This document shows, one piece after another, positions 50,418 through 58,698 of a stretch of 64,000 bases of DNA. The DNA comes from Fictibacillus macauensis ZFHKF-1. Its GTDB lineage: Bacteria; Bacillota; Bacilli; Bacillales; Fictibacillaceae. Under the pieces are notes generated by a model that saw nothing but the letters and a program-made list of their open reading frames with translations, was not told the origin of the DNA and ran no database searches. Position numbers and translations under genes: made by a program. Positions within the stretch are counted from its first letter, which is position 1, and every line of letters begins with the position of its first letter. The stretch covers positions 248,001 to 312,000 of the forward strand of contig NZ_AKKV01000024.1 in the NCBI RefSeq assembly GCF_000269865.1, read 5' to 3'.

Positions 50418-51392
50418 GTGAAATTTCCTATTTTAAAAACACACGGCTCTTATAATGATTTTATTCTTATTGATGAATATAGCACTGATTATGGTTTAAA
50501 CGATGAAAAAAGAACACAATTAACGAAGGCACTTTGTGATCGGAGCACAACGCTTGGAGCGGATGGGATTTTATTTGTTCAAAAGAGCGATCAAGCAGAT
50601 GCGCGTATGCGAATTTTTAATGCCGATGGAACAGAACCTGAAATGTGTGGCAATGGCTTACGCTGTGCTAGCCGCTATATTACTGAACTTCTTTCTACTC
50701 AACAGGCAACTGTTGAAACATTGAAAGCCAATCTGCCTGTTAAGCAGACGGAAAGTCTTTACGAAAATATTCCAACTTTTGAAGTCTTAATAGATCCTGT
50801 ATCATTTGATGTTTCCACATTGCCAGTTATTCATGACAAATCAACGCTCATCAATACAACCATCCCTGAGCTATCACCACATTTACTTTTTACAGCTGTA
50901 AGTATGCCTAACCCGCATATTGTGACGATTGTTGATGAGATCAATGAACAAGATGTACAAGAGATTGGTGAAAAAGCAAATAACTTAAAAAGCGTGTTCC
51001 CAAAAGGAGTGAACGTTAGTTTTGTAAAACGAATTGGCTCACAACAAATTTTCGTGCAAACGTACGAGCGTGGTGTTGGCATTACCAATTCTTGCGGAAC
51101 GGCGATGTCAGCTTCAAGCTTGATTACGTGCATTCTTCACATGAACGATGCCTCACAAGATGTAACGGTACTTAACAATGGCGGGATGGTTCGCTGTAAA
51201 GTTAATACAACTGCTGACGGGTATACCGTTAGTTTAAAAGGAAATGCAACTTATGTGTATAAAGGAACAGTGACGCTAGACTTTTCCACTTTACCTTCTT
51301 TCACTTTTGAGCAAGAAGAAACATTCACGGCCGAAGATCAACAGTATAAAGAATTAGAACTCTATGCAAAAAAAGCATTACAACAGTCTTAA
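50418..51392 (+). CDS. dapF: Diaminopimelate epimerase
   Basis: 324 aa, GTG start 50418. FNADGTEPEMCGNGLRCASR holds the first catalytic Cys, TNSCGTAMSAS the second. Converts LL- to meso-DAP for lysine and peptidoglycan. About 40 residues longer than typical DapF, with an acidic C-terminal extension (about 290-324). Well-separated, own terminator downstream. Confidence 0.93.
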   Translation: MKFPILKTHGSYNDFILIDEYSTDYGLNDEKRTQLTKALCDRSTTLGADGILFVQKSDQADARMRIFNADGTEPEMCGNGLRCASRYITELLSTQQATVETLKANLPVKQTESLYENIPTFEVLIDPVSFDVSTLPVIHDKSTLINTTIPELSPHLLFTAVSMPNPHIVTIVDEINEQDVQEIGEKANNLKSVFPKGVNVSFVKRIGSQQIFVQTYERGVGITNSCGTAMSASSLITCILHMNDASQDVTVLNNGGMVRCKVNTTADGYTVSLKGNATYVYKGTVTLDFSTLPSFTFEQEETFTAEDQQYKELELYAKKALQQS

Positions 51393-51409
51393 TTCTATTC
51401 ATCAAACGT

Positions 51410-51440
51410 AAAGTGAACGGCTACAGTCCGTTCACTTTTT
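51410..51440 (+). terminator. Intrinsic terminator after dapF
   Basis: AAAGTGAACGG / CCGTTCACTTT stem, 7-nt loop, T5. Confidence 0.9.
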
Positions 51441-51471
51441 ATGTATCCTACTGTTGCCTTAGCTATGAAAG

Positions 51472-51501
51472 TTGACGAAAAATTCGATAAAAACGTACAA
51501 T
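51472..51501 (+). promoter_or_regulatory. Sigma-A-type promoter of pepP
   Basis: -35 TTGACG (51472-51477), 18-nt spacer, -10 TACAAT (51496-51501). Confidence 0.7.
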
Positions 51502-51557
51502 ATAGAGGTGCTGGTCATGTCATACGTACAATGACCAATTTATAGGGGGGAAATGTA

Positions 51558-52829
51558 ATGGAAGCTCTATTTTTCAAAAACAATCGAAAAAAACTCGTAG
51601 AAAAACTACCAAATGGTGCAGTGGCCATTCTTTTTGCAGGTCATGCTCCACACAAATCAGCCGATGAACAGTACCCGTTTACACCAAATCGCAACTTTTA
51701 TTATATGACTGGCATTGCCGAACCGAACGTGATCGTTACGCTTCGAAATGTGAATGACTCTCTCGAAGAAACACTTTACATTGAAAAAAGTGACCCTGTC
51801 ATGGCGAAGTGGATTGGCGCTTCTTTAACAAAAGAAGATGCAATTACCCATTCCGGCATTACAAACATCCACTATGTAGAAGATTTCGAAAAACAATTCA
51901 ATCGCTCTTTATTAAACGATTCTATTACCGATGTATACCTTGATATGGAGCGCCGAGAATGGGGACCAGCTCAACCTGTAGTGTCTCAATTCGCTAATGA
52001 TCTTAAACAACGTTATCCTTATGTATCCTTGTATAACGTGTATCCAATCATTGCTGAATTTCGTGTGTTCAAAACAGCCGATGAAATTGCAAAAATTAAA
52101 GAAGCGATTACAATTACGAAAGAAGGCATCTACAACGTCTTGCGCAATGCTCAAAATACAAAAGTAGAGTACGAACTAGAAGCGCACTTTAATTTTGTTC
52201 TTAAGTCAGCCGGTGTGAAAGATTTTGCTTTTAAAACGATTTTAGCAAGTGGAAAAAATGCCACCGTTCTTCACTATGAAGACAATGATGCTTCTATTGA
52301 GGAACATGGACTCATTTTACTCGATCTTGGCGCTCAAAAAGATTTCTACAACGCTGATATCAGCTTCACGTTCCCAGCAAGCGGAACATTTAGCGCACGT
52401 CAAAAAGAAATTTATACAATCGTTTTAAATGCGCTTCGCTCAACAACTCAGATAATTAAGCCTGGACTCAAGTTTGCTGATTTACAACAACATACAAAAA
52501 CATTTTTAAGTGATGCTTGTAAAAAGATTGGTCTAATTGATGAAGCAGATGAAATTACTCGCTATTATTACCACGGTGTCAGCCATTTCCTTGGATTAGA
52601 CACACATGACGTAGGTTCCTATAATGACCGAGTATTAGAGCCTGGTATGGTCCTTACGATTGAACCTGGTTTATATATTGAAGAAGAAGGCATTGGCATT
52701 CGAATTGAAGATGATATTCTTGTGACGGAAGATGGTTTTGAAAATTTATCAAAAGACATTATTCGTACTCCAGAAGAAATCGAAGCCTATATGAAAGAGC
52801 ATGCAGCTTCAGTGCTTGCTACGAAATAA
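51558..52829 (+). CDS. pepP: Xaa-Pro aminopeptidase (M24B)
   Basis: 423 aa, ATG 51558 after GGGGGG. N-terminal aminopeptidase-P domain (PNGAVAILFAGHAPHKSADEQYPFTPNRNFYY) and C-terminal pita-bread domain with metal ligands in LILLDLGAQKDFYNADI (two Asp), HFLGLDTHDVG (His), TIEPGLYI and IRIEDDILVT (two Glu). Releases N-terminal residues before Pro. Confidence 0.95.
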   Translation: MEALFFKNNRKKLVEKLPNGAVAILFAGHAPHKSADEQYPFTPNRNFYYMTGIAEPNVIVTLRNVNDSLEETLYIEKSDPVMAKWIGASLTKEDAITHSGITNIHYVEDFEKQFNRSLLNDSITDVYLDMERREWGPAQPVVSQFANDLKQRYPYVSLYNVYPIIAEFRVFKTADEIAKIKEAITITKEGIYNVLRNAQNTKVEYELEAHFNFVLKSAGVKDFAFKTILASGKNATVLHYEDNDASIEEHGLILLDLGAQKDFYNADISFTFPASGTFSARQKEIYTIVLNALRSTTQIIKPGLKFADLQQHTKTFLSDACKKIGLIDEADEITRYYYHGVSHFLGLDTHDVGSYNDRVLEPGMVLTIEPGLYIEEEGIGIRIEDDILVTEDGFENLSKDIIRTPEEIEAYMKEHAASVLATK

Positions 52830-52831
52830 CA

Positions 52832-52866
52832 ATGAAGAGACAGCTTCCGCTGTCTCTTCTTCATTT
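52832..52866 (+). terminator. Intrinsic terminator after pepP
   Basis: GAAGAGACAGC / GCTGTCTCTTC stem with TTCC loop and a short T-rich tail. Confidence 0.8.
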
Positions 52867-53283
52867 CTACCACCAAAAACGGCGAAAGCCGCGGAAGCCG
52901 AAATACGGAAAGCCAAACACGCCAAATCCCGGACCAAATCCTCCTGCAAAAAACGGAAAACCGAATCCTCCAAAAAACGGGAAAAACCGTTCCTCTTCCT
53001 GACGATTTTGTTGCGGCATATTCATAATAATATACATATTATCATGATCATGACTATGAATTTTCCCTTGATACGTTTTACCATCAGACATTTCAAACTC
53101 TACATTTGCACCTTTATATTGATGACAAGCATGCATCCATTGTGATTTATTTAACGTCATATTCGCATTCATGTTCATATGATCGTTTGCTTGTACGCTC
53201 ATATTAGCGTTCATATGCGTATTCACAGGATGATTCACTTGCCCTTTTCCGTACAGAGGCATATTTTGATTATCACTATGCAT
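52867..53283 (-). CDS. Spore-associated-type small protein (Met/Asn/His-rich)
   Basis: 138 aa. N-terminal 45 residues are Met/Asn/His-rich repeats (NTHMNANMSVQANDHMNMN), then HACHQYKGANVEFEMSDGKTYQGKI, a small SH3/Sm-like strand pattern, and a Gly/Phe-rich C-terminus (GGFGFPFFAGGFGPGFG). Composition resembles spore-coat-type proteins; the sigma-K-like promoter upstream agrees. Function unknown. Confidence 0.65.
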   Translation of the reverse strand: MHSDNQNMPLYGKGQVNHPVNTHMNANMSVQANDHMNMNANMTLNKSQWMHACHQYKGANVEFEMSDGKTYQGKIHSHDHDNMYIIMNMPQQNRQEEERFFPFFGGFGFPFFAGGFGPGFGVFGFPYFGFRGFRRFWW

Positions 53284-53315
53284 AGTAGGAAACCTCCTTT
53301 AATTAAGTCTCACAG

Positions 53316-53342
53316 TAGTTTATGAACAAAAAAGGCAGAGGT
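53316..53342 (-). promoter_or_regulatory. Sigma-K-like promoter
   Basis: Minus strand: AC (53342-53341), 16 nt, CATAAACTA (53324-53316), matching AC-N16/17-CATAnnnTA. Upstream of the 138-aa gene. Confidence 0.65.
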
Positions 53343-53410
53343 TCCATCTTCTTCCCCCCATACACCTCGCTTCATGAAAAAAATCTTGCCCTTTTCTTTC
53401 CAGAGTACAG

Positions 53411-53438
53411 ACACATTAAGCCAAGCTGTCATATTTTA
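53411..53438 (+). promoter_or_regulatory. Sigma-K-like promoter
   Basis: Plus strand: AC (53411-53412), 17 nt, CATATTTTA (53430-53438), matching the sigma-K consensus. Upstream of the YjcZ-type gene. Confidence 0.65.
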
Positions 53439-53457
53439 TTTCGAGGAGGTGTAAAGT

Positions 53458-53619
53458 ATGGGTTATTTTGGCGGCGGCGGTATATTCGCCTTGTTCGTAG
53501 TATTGTTTATCTTATTGATTATCATTGGCTGCGCCTGTGTCGGATTTGGCGGTTACGGCGGCTTTGGTGGCGGTGGCGGCTTTGGTGCTGGAGGAATCGG
53601 CTACGGCGGCATCTATTAA
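53458..53619 (+). CDS. YjcZ-family small sporulation protein
   Basis: 53 aa: MGYFGGGGIFALFVVLFILLI, then a GGFGGGGGFG-rich tail. One membrane segment flanked by Gly-rich ends is the YjcZ/SscA-type sporulation peptide pattern. ATG 53458 after GAGGAGG; a sigma-K-like promoter lies 20 nt upstream. Probably inserted in the forespore or mother-cell membrane/coat. Confidence 0.85.
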   Translation: MGYFGGGGIFALFVVLFILLIIIGCACVGFGGYGGFGGGGGFGAGGIGYGGIY

Positions 53620-53642
53620 TTCATGTTTTACGACGATATGAA

Positions 53643-53688
53643 AAGAAGAAGATGTTTCTTGCTTATAGCAAGAAACATCTTCTTTTCA
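53643..53688. terminator. Bidirectional intrinsic terminator
   Basis: GAAGATGTTTCTTGC / GCAAGAAACATCTTC stem, 5-nt loop, A and T tracts both sides; ends the YjcZ gene and the minus-strand modB. Confidence 0.9.
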
Positions 53689-54345
53689 TGAAGAACGCCG
53701 TTTATACGTAAGTGCCAATAAGAGAAAAGATATACAAATGCTTGCTCCAACTAACAGCCATGCTTCAGTCCGATTCCCCGAATCAATCGCAACATAGATA
53801 GCGGTTGGAATCGTTTCTGTTACGCCAGGAATGTTACCTGCAAACATTAGCGTTGCTCCAAATTCACCTAAGGCGCGTGCAAAGCTGAGAATAATCCCAG
53901 TAATGACCGCTTGTGACGCAAGTGGTAGTGTAATTCGTAGAAATACTTGCCAAGAACTCGCACCGTCTACGAAAGCCGCTCCTTCAATATCTTCATCAAC
54001 AGCTTCAAGCCCTGTTTTGACCGATTGATACATAAGTGGAAGGGCAACAACACTTGAGGCGATCACAGCTGCCCACCAGGTGAAAATAATCGGCTGATGA
54101 AACAGTGTTTCTATGAATTGACCAAGCCAACTACTTTTACCAAATACAATAATTAACAAAAAGCCAATTACCGTTGGCGGCAGAACGAGCGGTAGCATAA
54201 TCATTGTTTCAATCATGATTTTTCCTTTAAATACTTTTCGCGCCATTCCTTTTGCCAGCAAAATCCCTAGTACTGTAACAATACTAACAGAAGCAATTGC
54301 CACGCTAATGGATAGCTGAATGGGCGACCAAATCTCATACGGCAT
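53686..54345 (-). CDS. modB: Molybdate ABC transporter permease
   Basis: 219 aa, five membrane helices. GTVLGIxxA-type start, LPLVLPPTVIGFLL, and the EAA loop (EGAAFVDGASSWQVFLRITLPLA) with FARALGEFGATLMFAGNIPG are diagnostic of ModB. No modA or modC lies beside it, so partners must be encoded elsewhere. Confidence 0.93.
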   Translation of the reverse strand: MPYEIWSPIQLSISVAIASVSIVTVLGILLAKGMARKVFKGKIMIETMIMLPLVLPPTVIGFLLIIVFGKSSWLGQFIETLFHQPIIFTWWAAVIASSVVALPLMYQSVKTGLEAVDEDIEGAAFVDGASSWQVFLRITLPLASQAVITGIILSFARALGEFGATLMFAGNIPGVTETIPTAIYVAIDSGNRTEAWLLVGASICISFLLLALTYKRRSS

Positions 54346-54447
54346 GCCCTTCTCCTATTCTATTTTTTCTCTATTATACGCATTTACCATAGGAGAAATA
54401 AAGACATGAACTACGATTCAAGAATTAGTAGGCTTACTCATTGCTCG

Positions 54448-55845
54448 TTATCTTAGATAATAGACCGTTTGTGCCACTCCCCATGTAACAACAATCGCAA
54501 TCACAGTTGGAATAAGAAACGAAATTAACGTCCATTTTGCCGATTTCGTTTCTTTATAAATGTTTACTAGCGTGGTTCCACACGGAAAGTGCAAAAGGGA
54601 AAAGAGCATCATATTTAATGCTGTTAGCCACGTCCAACCATGATCGACGAAAATCTGTTTTAAATCTCCTAAGTTATCAACTTCGGTTAATGATCCTGTT
54701 GATAAATAGGCCATGAGCAGAATCGGCATAACAATTTCGTTTGCTGGTAAACCAACAATAAATGCCATTAAAATATAACCATCTAAGCCTAGCGCTTGTG
54801 CAAAGGGATCAAGAAAATGAACAATATGTAGGAGCACACTCGTATCTCCTACATTCACATTCGCTAAGATCCACGTTGCGAAACCTGCGGGTGCTGCCAC
54901 CTTTACTGCCCGCATTAGCACAGCTAGCGAACGCTCTAAAGAAGAACGAATAACGGTTTCGAAAACTTTTGGTCGACGATAAGGTGGCAGTTCAAGCGTA
55001 TAATGCGTCGGAACCCCTTTTAACGCCGTTTTAGAAAGGACCCATGATACGAAGAACGTAACCATAATACCGAACAAGACAATGCCGACGACCGTACCAG
55101 TCGTAACGAACATACCTACGCCACTCGAAAAACCTGCCGCCATAAATAAGGAAGATAAAACAATTAACGTTCCCCATCGCCCATTACACGGTACAAAGTT
55201 GTTCGTTAAAATAGCTAGCATCCGCTCTCTAGGTGATTCAATAATGCGCGAGCTCATCATCGCAGCCGCATTACAACCGAAACCCATAGCCATCGTTAAT
55301 GACATTTTTCCGTGCGCACCTACTTTTTTAAATACACGATCCATATTAAAAGCAACGCGTGGTAAGTAGCCATAATTCTCTAATAGCGCAAACATGGGAA
55401 AGAAAATCGCCATAGGTGGTAACATTACGCTAACAACCCAAGCTGTGCCTCGAAACAAGCCGAGTATAAGCAAACCATGCAACCATTGTGGCGCTGACAA
55501 CAGCTGAAACAGCGTTGTTAATTGCCCTTCTATATAACCGAACGATTGAGCAATCAAATCTGATGGCACATTGGCACCAGCAATGGTTAAATAAAACAGC
55601 ACGCCTAGCAGGCTCATCATAATCGGAAATCCCCAGATTGGGGAGGTAAAAATACGATCAAGTTTCTCCGTTCGTACATCACGTTTTGTTTTCGAGAATG
55701 TCACACTTGCGCTACAAAGTTCCTGACTTTTCATGTACAATTGCTGCACGATTTGATCACGAAGATTTGCATTAGACATTTCCTGCGCTTTTTCATAAAG
55801 ACTAGCTAACGTCATATGTGCACCATGTGCTCCGTTTGCGGACAT
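54448..55845 (-). CDS. Ferrous iron transporter FeoB, permease part (split FeoB)
   Basis: 465 aa. Two 'Gate' (nucleoside-recognition) halves: MGFGCNAAAMMSSRIIESPRER and NNFVPCNGRWGTLIVL in the first, AFIVGLPANEIVMPILLMAY and FSLLHFPCGTTLVNIYKET in the second. The GTPase half is a separate upstream ORF overlapping by 34 nt in another frame. ATG 55845 has its own GGAGGAGG. Imports Fe2+. Confidence 0.9.
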   Translation of the reverse strand: MSANGAHGAHMTLASLYEKAQEMSNANLRDQIVQQLYMKSQELCSASVTFSKTKRDVRTEKLDRIFTSPIWGFPIMMSLLGVLFYLTIAGANVPSDLIAQSFGYIEGQLTTLFQLLSAPQWLHGLLILGLFRGTAWVVSVMLPPMAIFFPMFALLENYGYLPRVAFNMDRVFKKVGAHGKMSLTMAMGFGCNAAAMMSSRIIESPRERMLAILTNNFVPCNGRWGTLIVLSSLFMAAGFSSGVGMFVTTGTVVGIVLFGIMVTFFVSWVLSKTALKGVPTHYTLELPPYRRPKVFETVIRSSLERSLAVLMRAVKVAAPAGFATWILANVNVGDTSVLLHIVHFLDPFAQALGLDGYILMAFIVGLPANEIVMPILLMAYLSTGSLTEVDNLGDLKQIFVDHGWTWLTALNMMLFSLLHFPCGTTLVNIYKETKSAKWTLISFLIPTVIAIVVTWGVAQTVYYLR

Positions 55846-56540
55846 AGAATCTCCTCCTCCCCTCTATTCCATCGTTTCATTAGTTCCTGAAGAAGTGACT
55901 CATCGCCATCTAATAAACGGAGCGCAATCCAACGAGCTGAAATGGTATCATTGACGACGGTTCGCACGAATGGTTCTAATTTTGCTATTTTTTCTTCAAT
56001 TTCCGGTTGATAACGTACAACGTTTGGTGTGCCTTGAATCACATTTGAAACGAGGCGATCAATCGTATCGAAGAGCAGCGCAAATCCTTTTTTTGAGCGC
56101 GCTGTTATTTTAACAACCGGTACGCCTAATTTTTTTGTTAATACATTTTCATTGATTGTAATGCCACGTTTTTCTGCTTCATCCATAAGATTAATGCAAA
56201 TAATAACATTAGGTGTCATCTCAATAATTTGTAGCGCTAAATTTAAATTGCGCTCTAATGACGTTGCATCAACAACTACGAGTGTTACAGCGGGTTGTTC
56301 AAAAACAATATAATTTCGTGCCACTTCTTCATCAGTAGAATTAGAAAACAACGAATACGTACCCGGTAAATCAATGAGACGATACGTATTCTTTTTGTGA
56401 ACATAGGTTCCCTCGGCTATGGTCACAGTCTTACCTGCCCAGTTTCCCGTATGTTGCTTTAAACCTGTTAGTGCATTAAACAACGTACTTTTCCCGGTAT
56501 TTGGATTACCTGCTAGAGCAATAACGTATTCACGCTTCAT
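55812..56540 (-). CDS. feoB: Ferrous iron transporter FeoB, GTPase part (split FeoB)
   Basis: 242 aa from ATG 56540 (11-nt overlap with feoA). G1 GNPNTGKST, switch region around TGNWAGKTV, G3 DLPGTYSL, G4 NLMDE, followed by the helical GDI-like linker (about 165-240). Canonical FeoB continues into the membrane domain; here it stops and the permease is a new ORF. Confidence 0.92.
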   Translation of the reverse strand: MKREYVIALAGNPNTGKSTLFNALTGLKQHTGNWAGKTVTIAEGTYVHKKNTYRLIDLPGTYSLFSNSTDEEVARNYIVFEQPAVTLVVVDATSLERNLNLALQIIEMTPNVIICINLMDEAEKRGITINENVLTKKLGVPVVKITARSKKGFALLFDTIDRLVSNVIQGTPNVVRYQPEIEEKIAKLEPFVRTVVNDTISARWIALRLLDGDESLLQELMKRWNRGEEEILCPQTEHMVHI

Positions 56541-56784
56541 GTGATAATAGTACCCCCCCAATTTTTGAGCTTTCTTCTCTTCGTAATGCAACCGTTGTTT
56601 GGCTTACGCGAAAGGCTATCGGATCACCAAGCGGACTTTTGCGAACGACTTCGACGACTGCCCCTGGAATAAAGCCTAAATCTAATAACCGGCGCCGCAT
56701 AACTCCCTCAAGATTGATTGAAGTAAGTTGAATAAACTGACCTTTTGAAGCTTGGTTAAGCCTTAAAATATTAGCTTGACTCAT
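56530..56784 (-). CDS. feoA: FeoA
   Basis: 84 aa. SH3-like FeoA fold: VMRRRLLDLGFIPGAVVEVVRKSPLGDPIAFRV. Accessory protein of FeoB. ATG 56784 follows CGGAGG; promoter at 56833-56861. Confidence 0.93.
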   Translation of the reverse strand: MSQANILRLNQASKGQFIQLTSINLEGVMRRRLLDLGFIPGAVVEVVRKSPLGDPIAFRVSQTTVALRREESSKIGGVLLSHEA

Positions 56785-56832
56785 TAATTTTTCCTCCGTT
56801 CTTAATTGTTTCTCTAACGCAACTTTTATTCT

Positions 56833-56861
56833 AATATATGTATATACGCCTACTTTGTCAA
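56833..56861 (-). promoter_or_regulatory. Sigma-A promoter of feoA-feoB
   Basis: Minus-strand -35 TTGACA (56861-56856), 17-nt spacer, -10 TATATT (56838-56833). No clear Fur box was seen around it. Confidence 0.85.
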
Positions 56862-57042
56862 TCTTTCTTCTCTTTAAAAAAATATTTTATTAGCCAATAA
56901 ACCGCGTGTTATGCATACGACTATAGACCTGTTTTTCTTGCGCAAAGCCTTCATTAATAAGCATTCTCGCCAATGTAATAGTTTAACAACTTCTTTTTTA
57001 GTTAATAGAATAAGTAATACTATAAGAAAGAAGGAATGCCGC

Positions 57043-57336
57043 ATGAAAAAACCACTTTTCACCCTTATTGCAACATGTACGCTCATTATTGCCCCTACTC
57101 TTCATGCTGAATCCGCTTTCTCTTCACCATCTACTCAGCATGTTCGCCAGGCAGGAACATTTGTCGGTTGGGCAGACAATCATAGTTTCGAAGTAAAATT
57201 CCCACATAAAACATATAAAGTATTGCGCACGGATAATCATTGGTACAAAAAACACCTTAAGCCAGGAACAACCTATTCCTTCGTCTATACGAAAAATCAA
57301 GATGGACAATACAAGATCGTTACCATTAAAAAATAG
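57043..57336 (+). CDS. Small exported protein
   Basis: 97 aa from ATG 57043 (AGAAGGAATG region). Signal peptide (KKPLFTLIATCTLIIAPTLHA-E), then GTFVGWADNHSFEVK, HKTYKVLRTD and YSFVYTKNQDGQYKI, an SH3/OB-like barrel. Function unknown. Confidence 0.75.
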   Translation: MKKPLFTLIATCTLIIAPTLHAESAFSSPSTQHVRQAGTFVGWADNHSFEVKFPHKTYKVLRTDNHWYKKHLKPGTTYSFVYTKNQDGQYKIVTIKK

Positions 57337-57342
57337 CGCATA

Positions 57343-57390
57343 AAAAAAAAACTTTACAGCCTGTCTTTCTTACAGGCTGTAAAGTCTTTT
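57343..57390. terminator. Bidirectional intrinsic terminator
   Basis: ACTTTACAGCCTGT / ACAGGCTGTAAAGT stem, 7-nt loop, A tract left, T tract right. Confidence 0.92.
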
Positions 57391-58473
57391 CTAGAACGAA
57401 GCTATAATTTTCACATCTTCACCAACAACACTTGCTGTCATTTTGCGGAGAGGGATCGCATTTGTCATGGATGCCATACCCAGTCCTTCAAAGAACGTAG
57501 GCGCCTCTTTTCCACCAATCAATTTTGGTGCAACATACACAATTACTTGATTGACAAGCTGCTGAGTTAGAAAAGAAGCATTAAGCGTGCCCCCTGCTTC
57601 AATGAATACGGAGGATATCGCATGCTCACCAAGTGTTTGTAACACATCTGTAAGCTTAACCTTTCCTTCGTGTGAACCAACAACGAAGACTTTAACGCCC
57701 AGAGCCTCTAAGGCTGTTCTTTTTTCGGGAGAAGAAGCATTCGTTGTAAATACCCACGTAGGCGCTTTACCATCGCAAAGTACTTTAGCACTCATTCCAA
57801 TTCGCAGTGTAGAATCTAAAATCATTCGAATTGGATTACGGCCATTAGGAATGCGAGCCGTCAATTCAGCATCATCCTCAATAATGGTTTGAACACCAAC
57901 AAGAATCGCTTGATGTTCGCTTCGTAAAACGTGTACATCTTCACGGGCTTTTTCTCCAGTAATCCATTGACTATGCATCGTATGAGTAGCTGTTTTTCCA
58001 TCTAACGTCATCGCTGCTTTTAACGTAACGAACGGCCGATTATGAACAATGAAGTGATTAAATACTTCATTCATCTCCCATGATTCTTGTTCTAGCACAC
58101 CTGTAACCACTTCAATTCCAGCTTCTCGTAACATCGTAACACCTCTGCCTGCAACGAGAGGATTAGGATCGAGTGAAGCGATGACGACTTTCTTTACACC
58201 TGCTTTAATAAGCGCTTCTGCACACGGTCCTGTTTTGCCAACATGTGAGCATGGCTCTAGTGTTACATAAATGGTACTTTCACTTGCTTCATCTCCTGCC
58301 ATCCGCAGCGCATGAATTTCAGCATGTGGCTCACCCGGCTTTAAATGAGAGCCAATACCGACAATTCGCCCATTCTTGACAATCACCGCTCCTACCATTG
58401 GATTTGGCGCTGTTTGTCCCTTCATGGCCCTCGCGTTTTCAATTGCAAGCTTCATATATCCTTCATCATTCAT
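57391..58473 (-). CDS. ribD: Bifunctional riboflavin deaminase-reductase
   Basis: 360 aa. Deaminase domain 1-145: PHAEIHAL Zn/proton motif and PCSHVGKTGPCAEAL; reductase domain 147-360: VTLKAAMTLDGKTA, GRNPIRMILDS, EAGGTLNASF. Catalyses two early steps of riboflavin synthesis. Stands alone here, and I see no FMN riboswitch in the 220 nt upstream. Confidence 0.95.
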   Translation of the reverse strand: MNDEGYMKLAIENARAMKGQTAPNPMVGAVIVKNGRIVGIGSHLKPGEPHAEIHALRMAGDEASESTIYVTLEPCSHVGKTGPCAEALIKAGVKKVVIASLDPNPLVAGRGVTMLREAGIEVVTGVLEQESWEMNEVFNHFIVHNRPFVTLKAAMTLDGKTATHTMHSQWITGEKAREDVHVLRSEHQAILVGVQTIIEDDAELTARIPNGRNPIRMILDSTLRIGMSAKVLCDGKAPTWVFTTNASSPEKRTALEALGVKVFVVGSHEGKVKLTDVLQTLGEHAISSVFIEAGGTLNASFLTQQLVNQVIVYVAPKLIGGKEAPTFFEGLGMASMTNAIPLRKMTASVVGEDVKIIASF

Positions 58474-58656
58474 ACTGGACCCCTCACTCTCTAAAAAACA
58501 TTCTATGTCTATTATACGACGAGTTCATAGGAATTTAAAAAAGAAGCAAAGGTGATGCTCTCGCTCCTTATCGAATTAGTGCAGCGCGTATGCCAACTGT
58601 GGCGCGCCTTCTATAAGTGCTTCTCTCACTAAAGCAATCCAACCTCTTTACTGACG

Positions 58657-58688
58657 CAAAAAAGCTAGGAAGCGCAACTTCCTAGCCT
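58657..58688 (-). terminator. Intrinsic terminator of the AI-2E family gene
   Basis: Minus-strand GCTAGGAAG / CTTCCTAGC stem followed by T6. Confidence 0.88.
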
Positions 58689-58698
58689 AACATGCTAT

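Noticed and set aside
52801-53145. 114-aa plus-strand frame after pepP
   Set aside because: Antisense to the 138-aa gene and crosses a terminator.
53322-53711. 129-aa plus-strand frame
   Set aside because: Overlaps the sigma-K region and YjcZ gene in another frame; Arg/Trp-rich nonsense.
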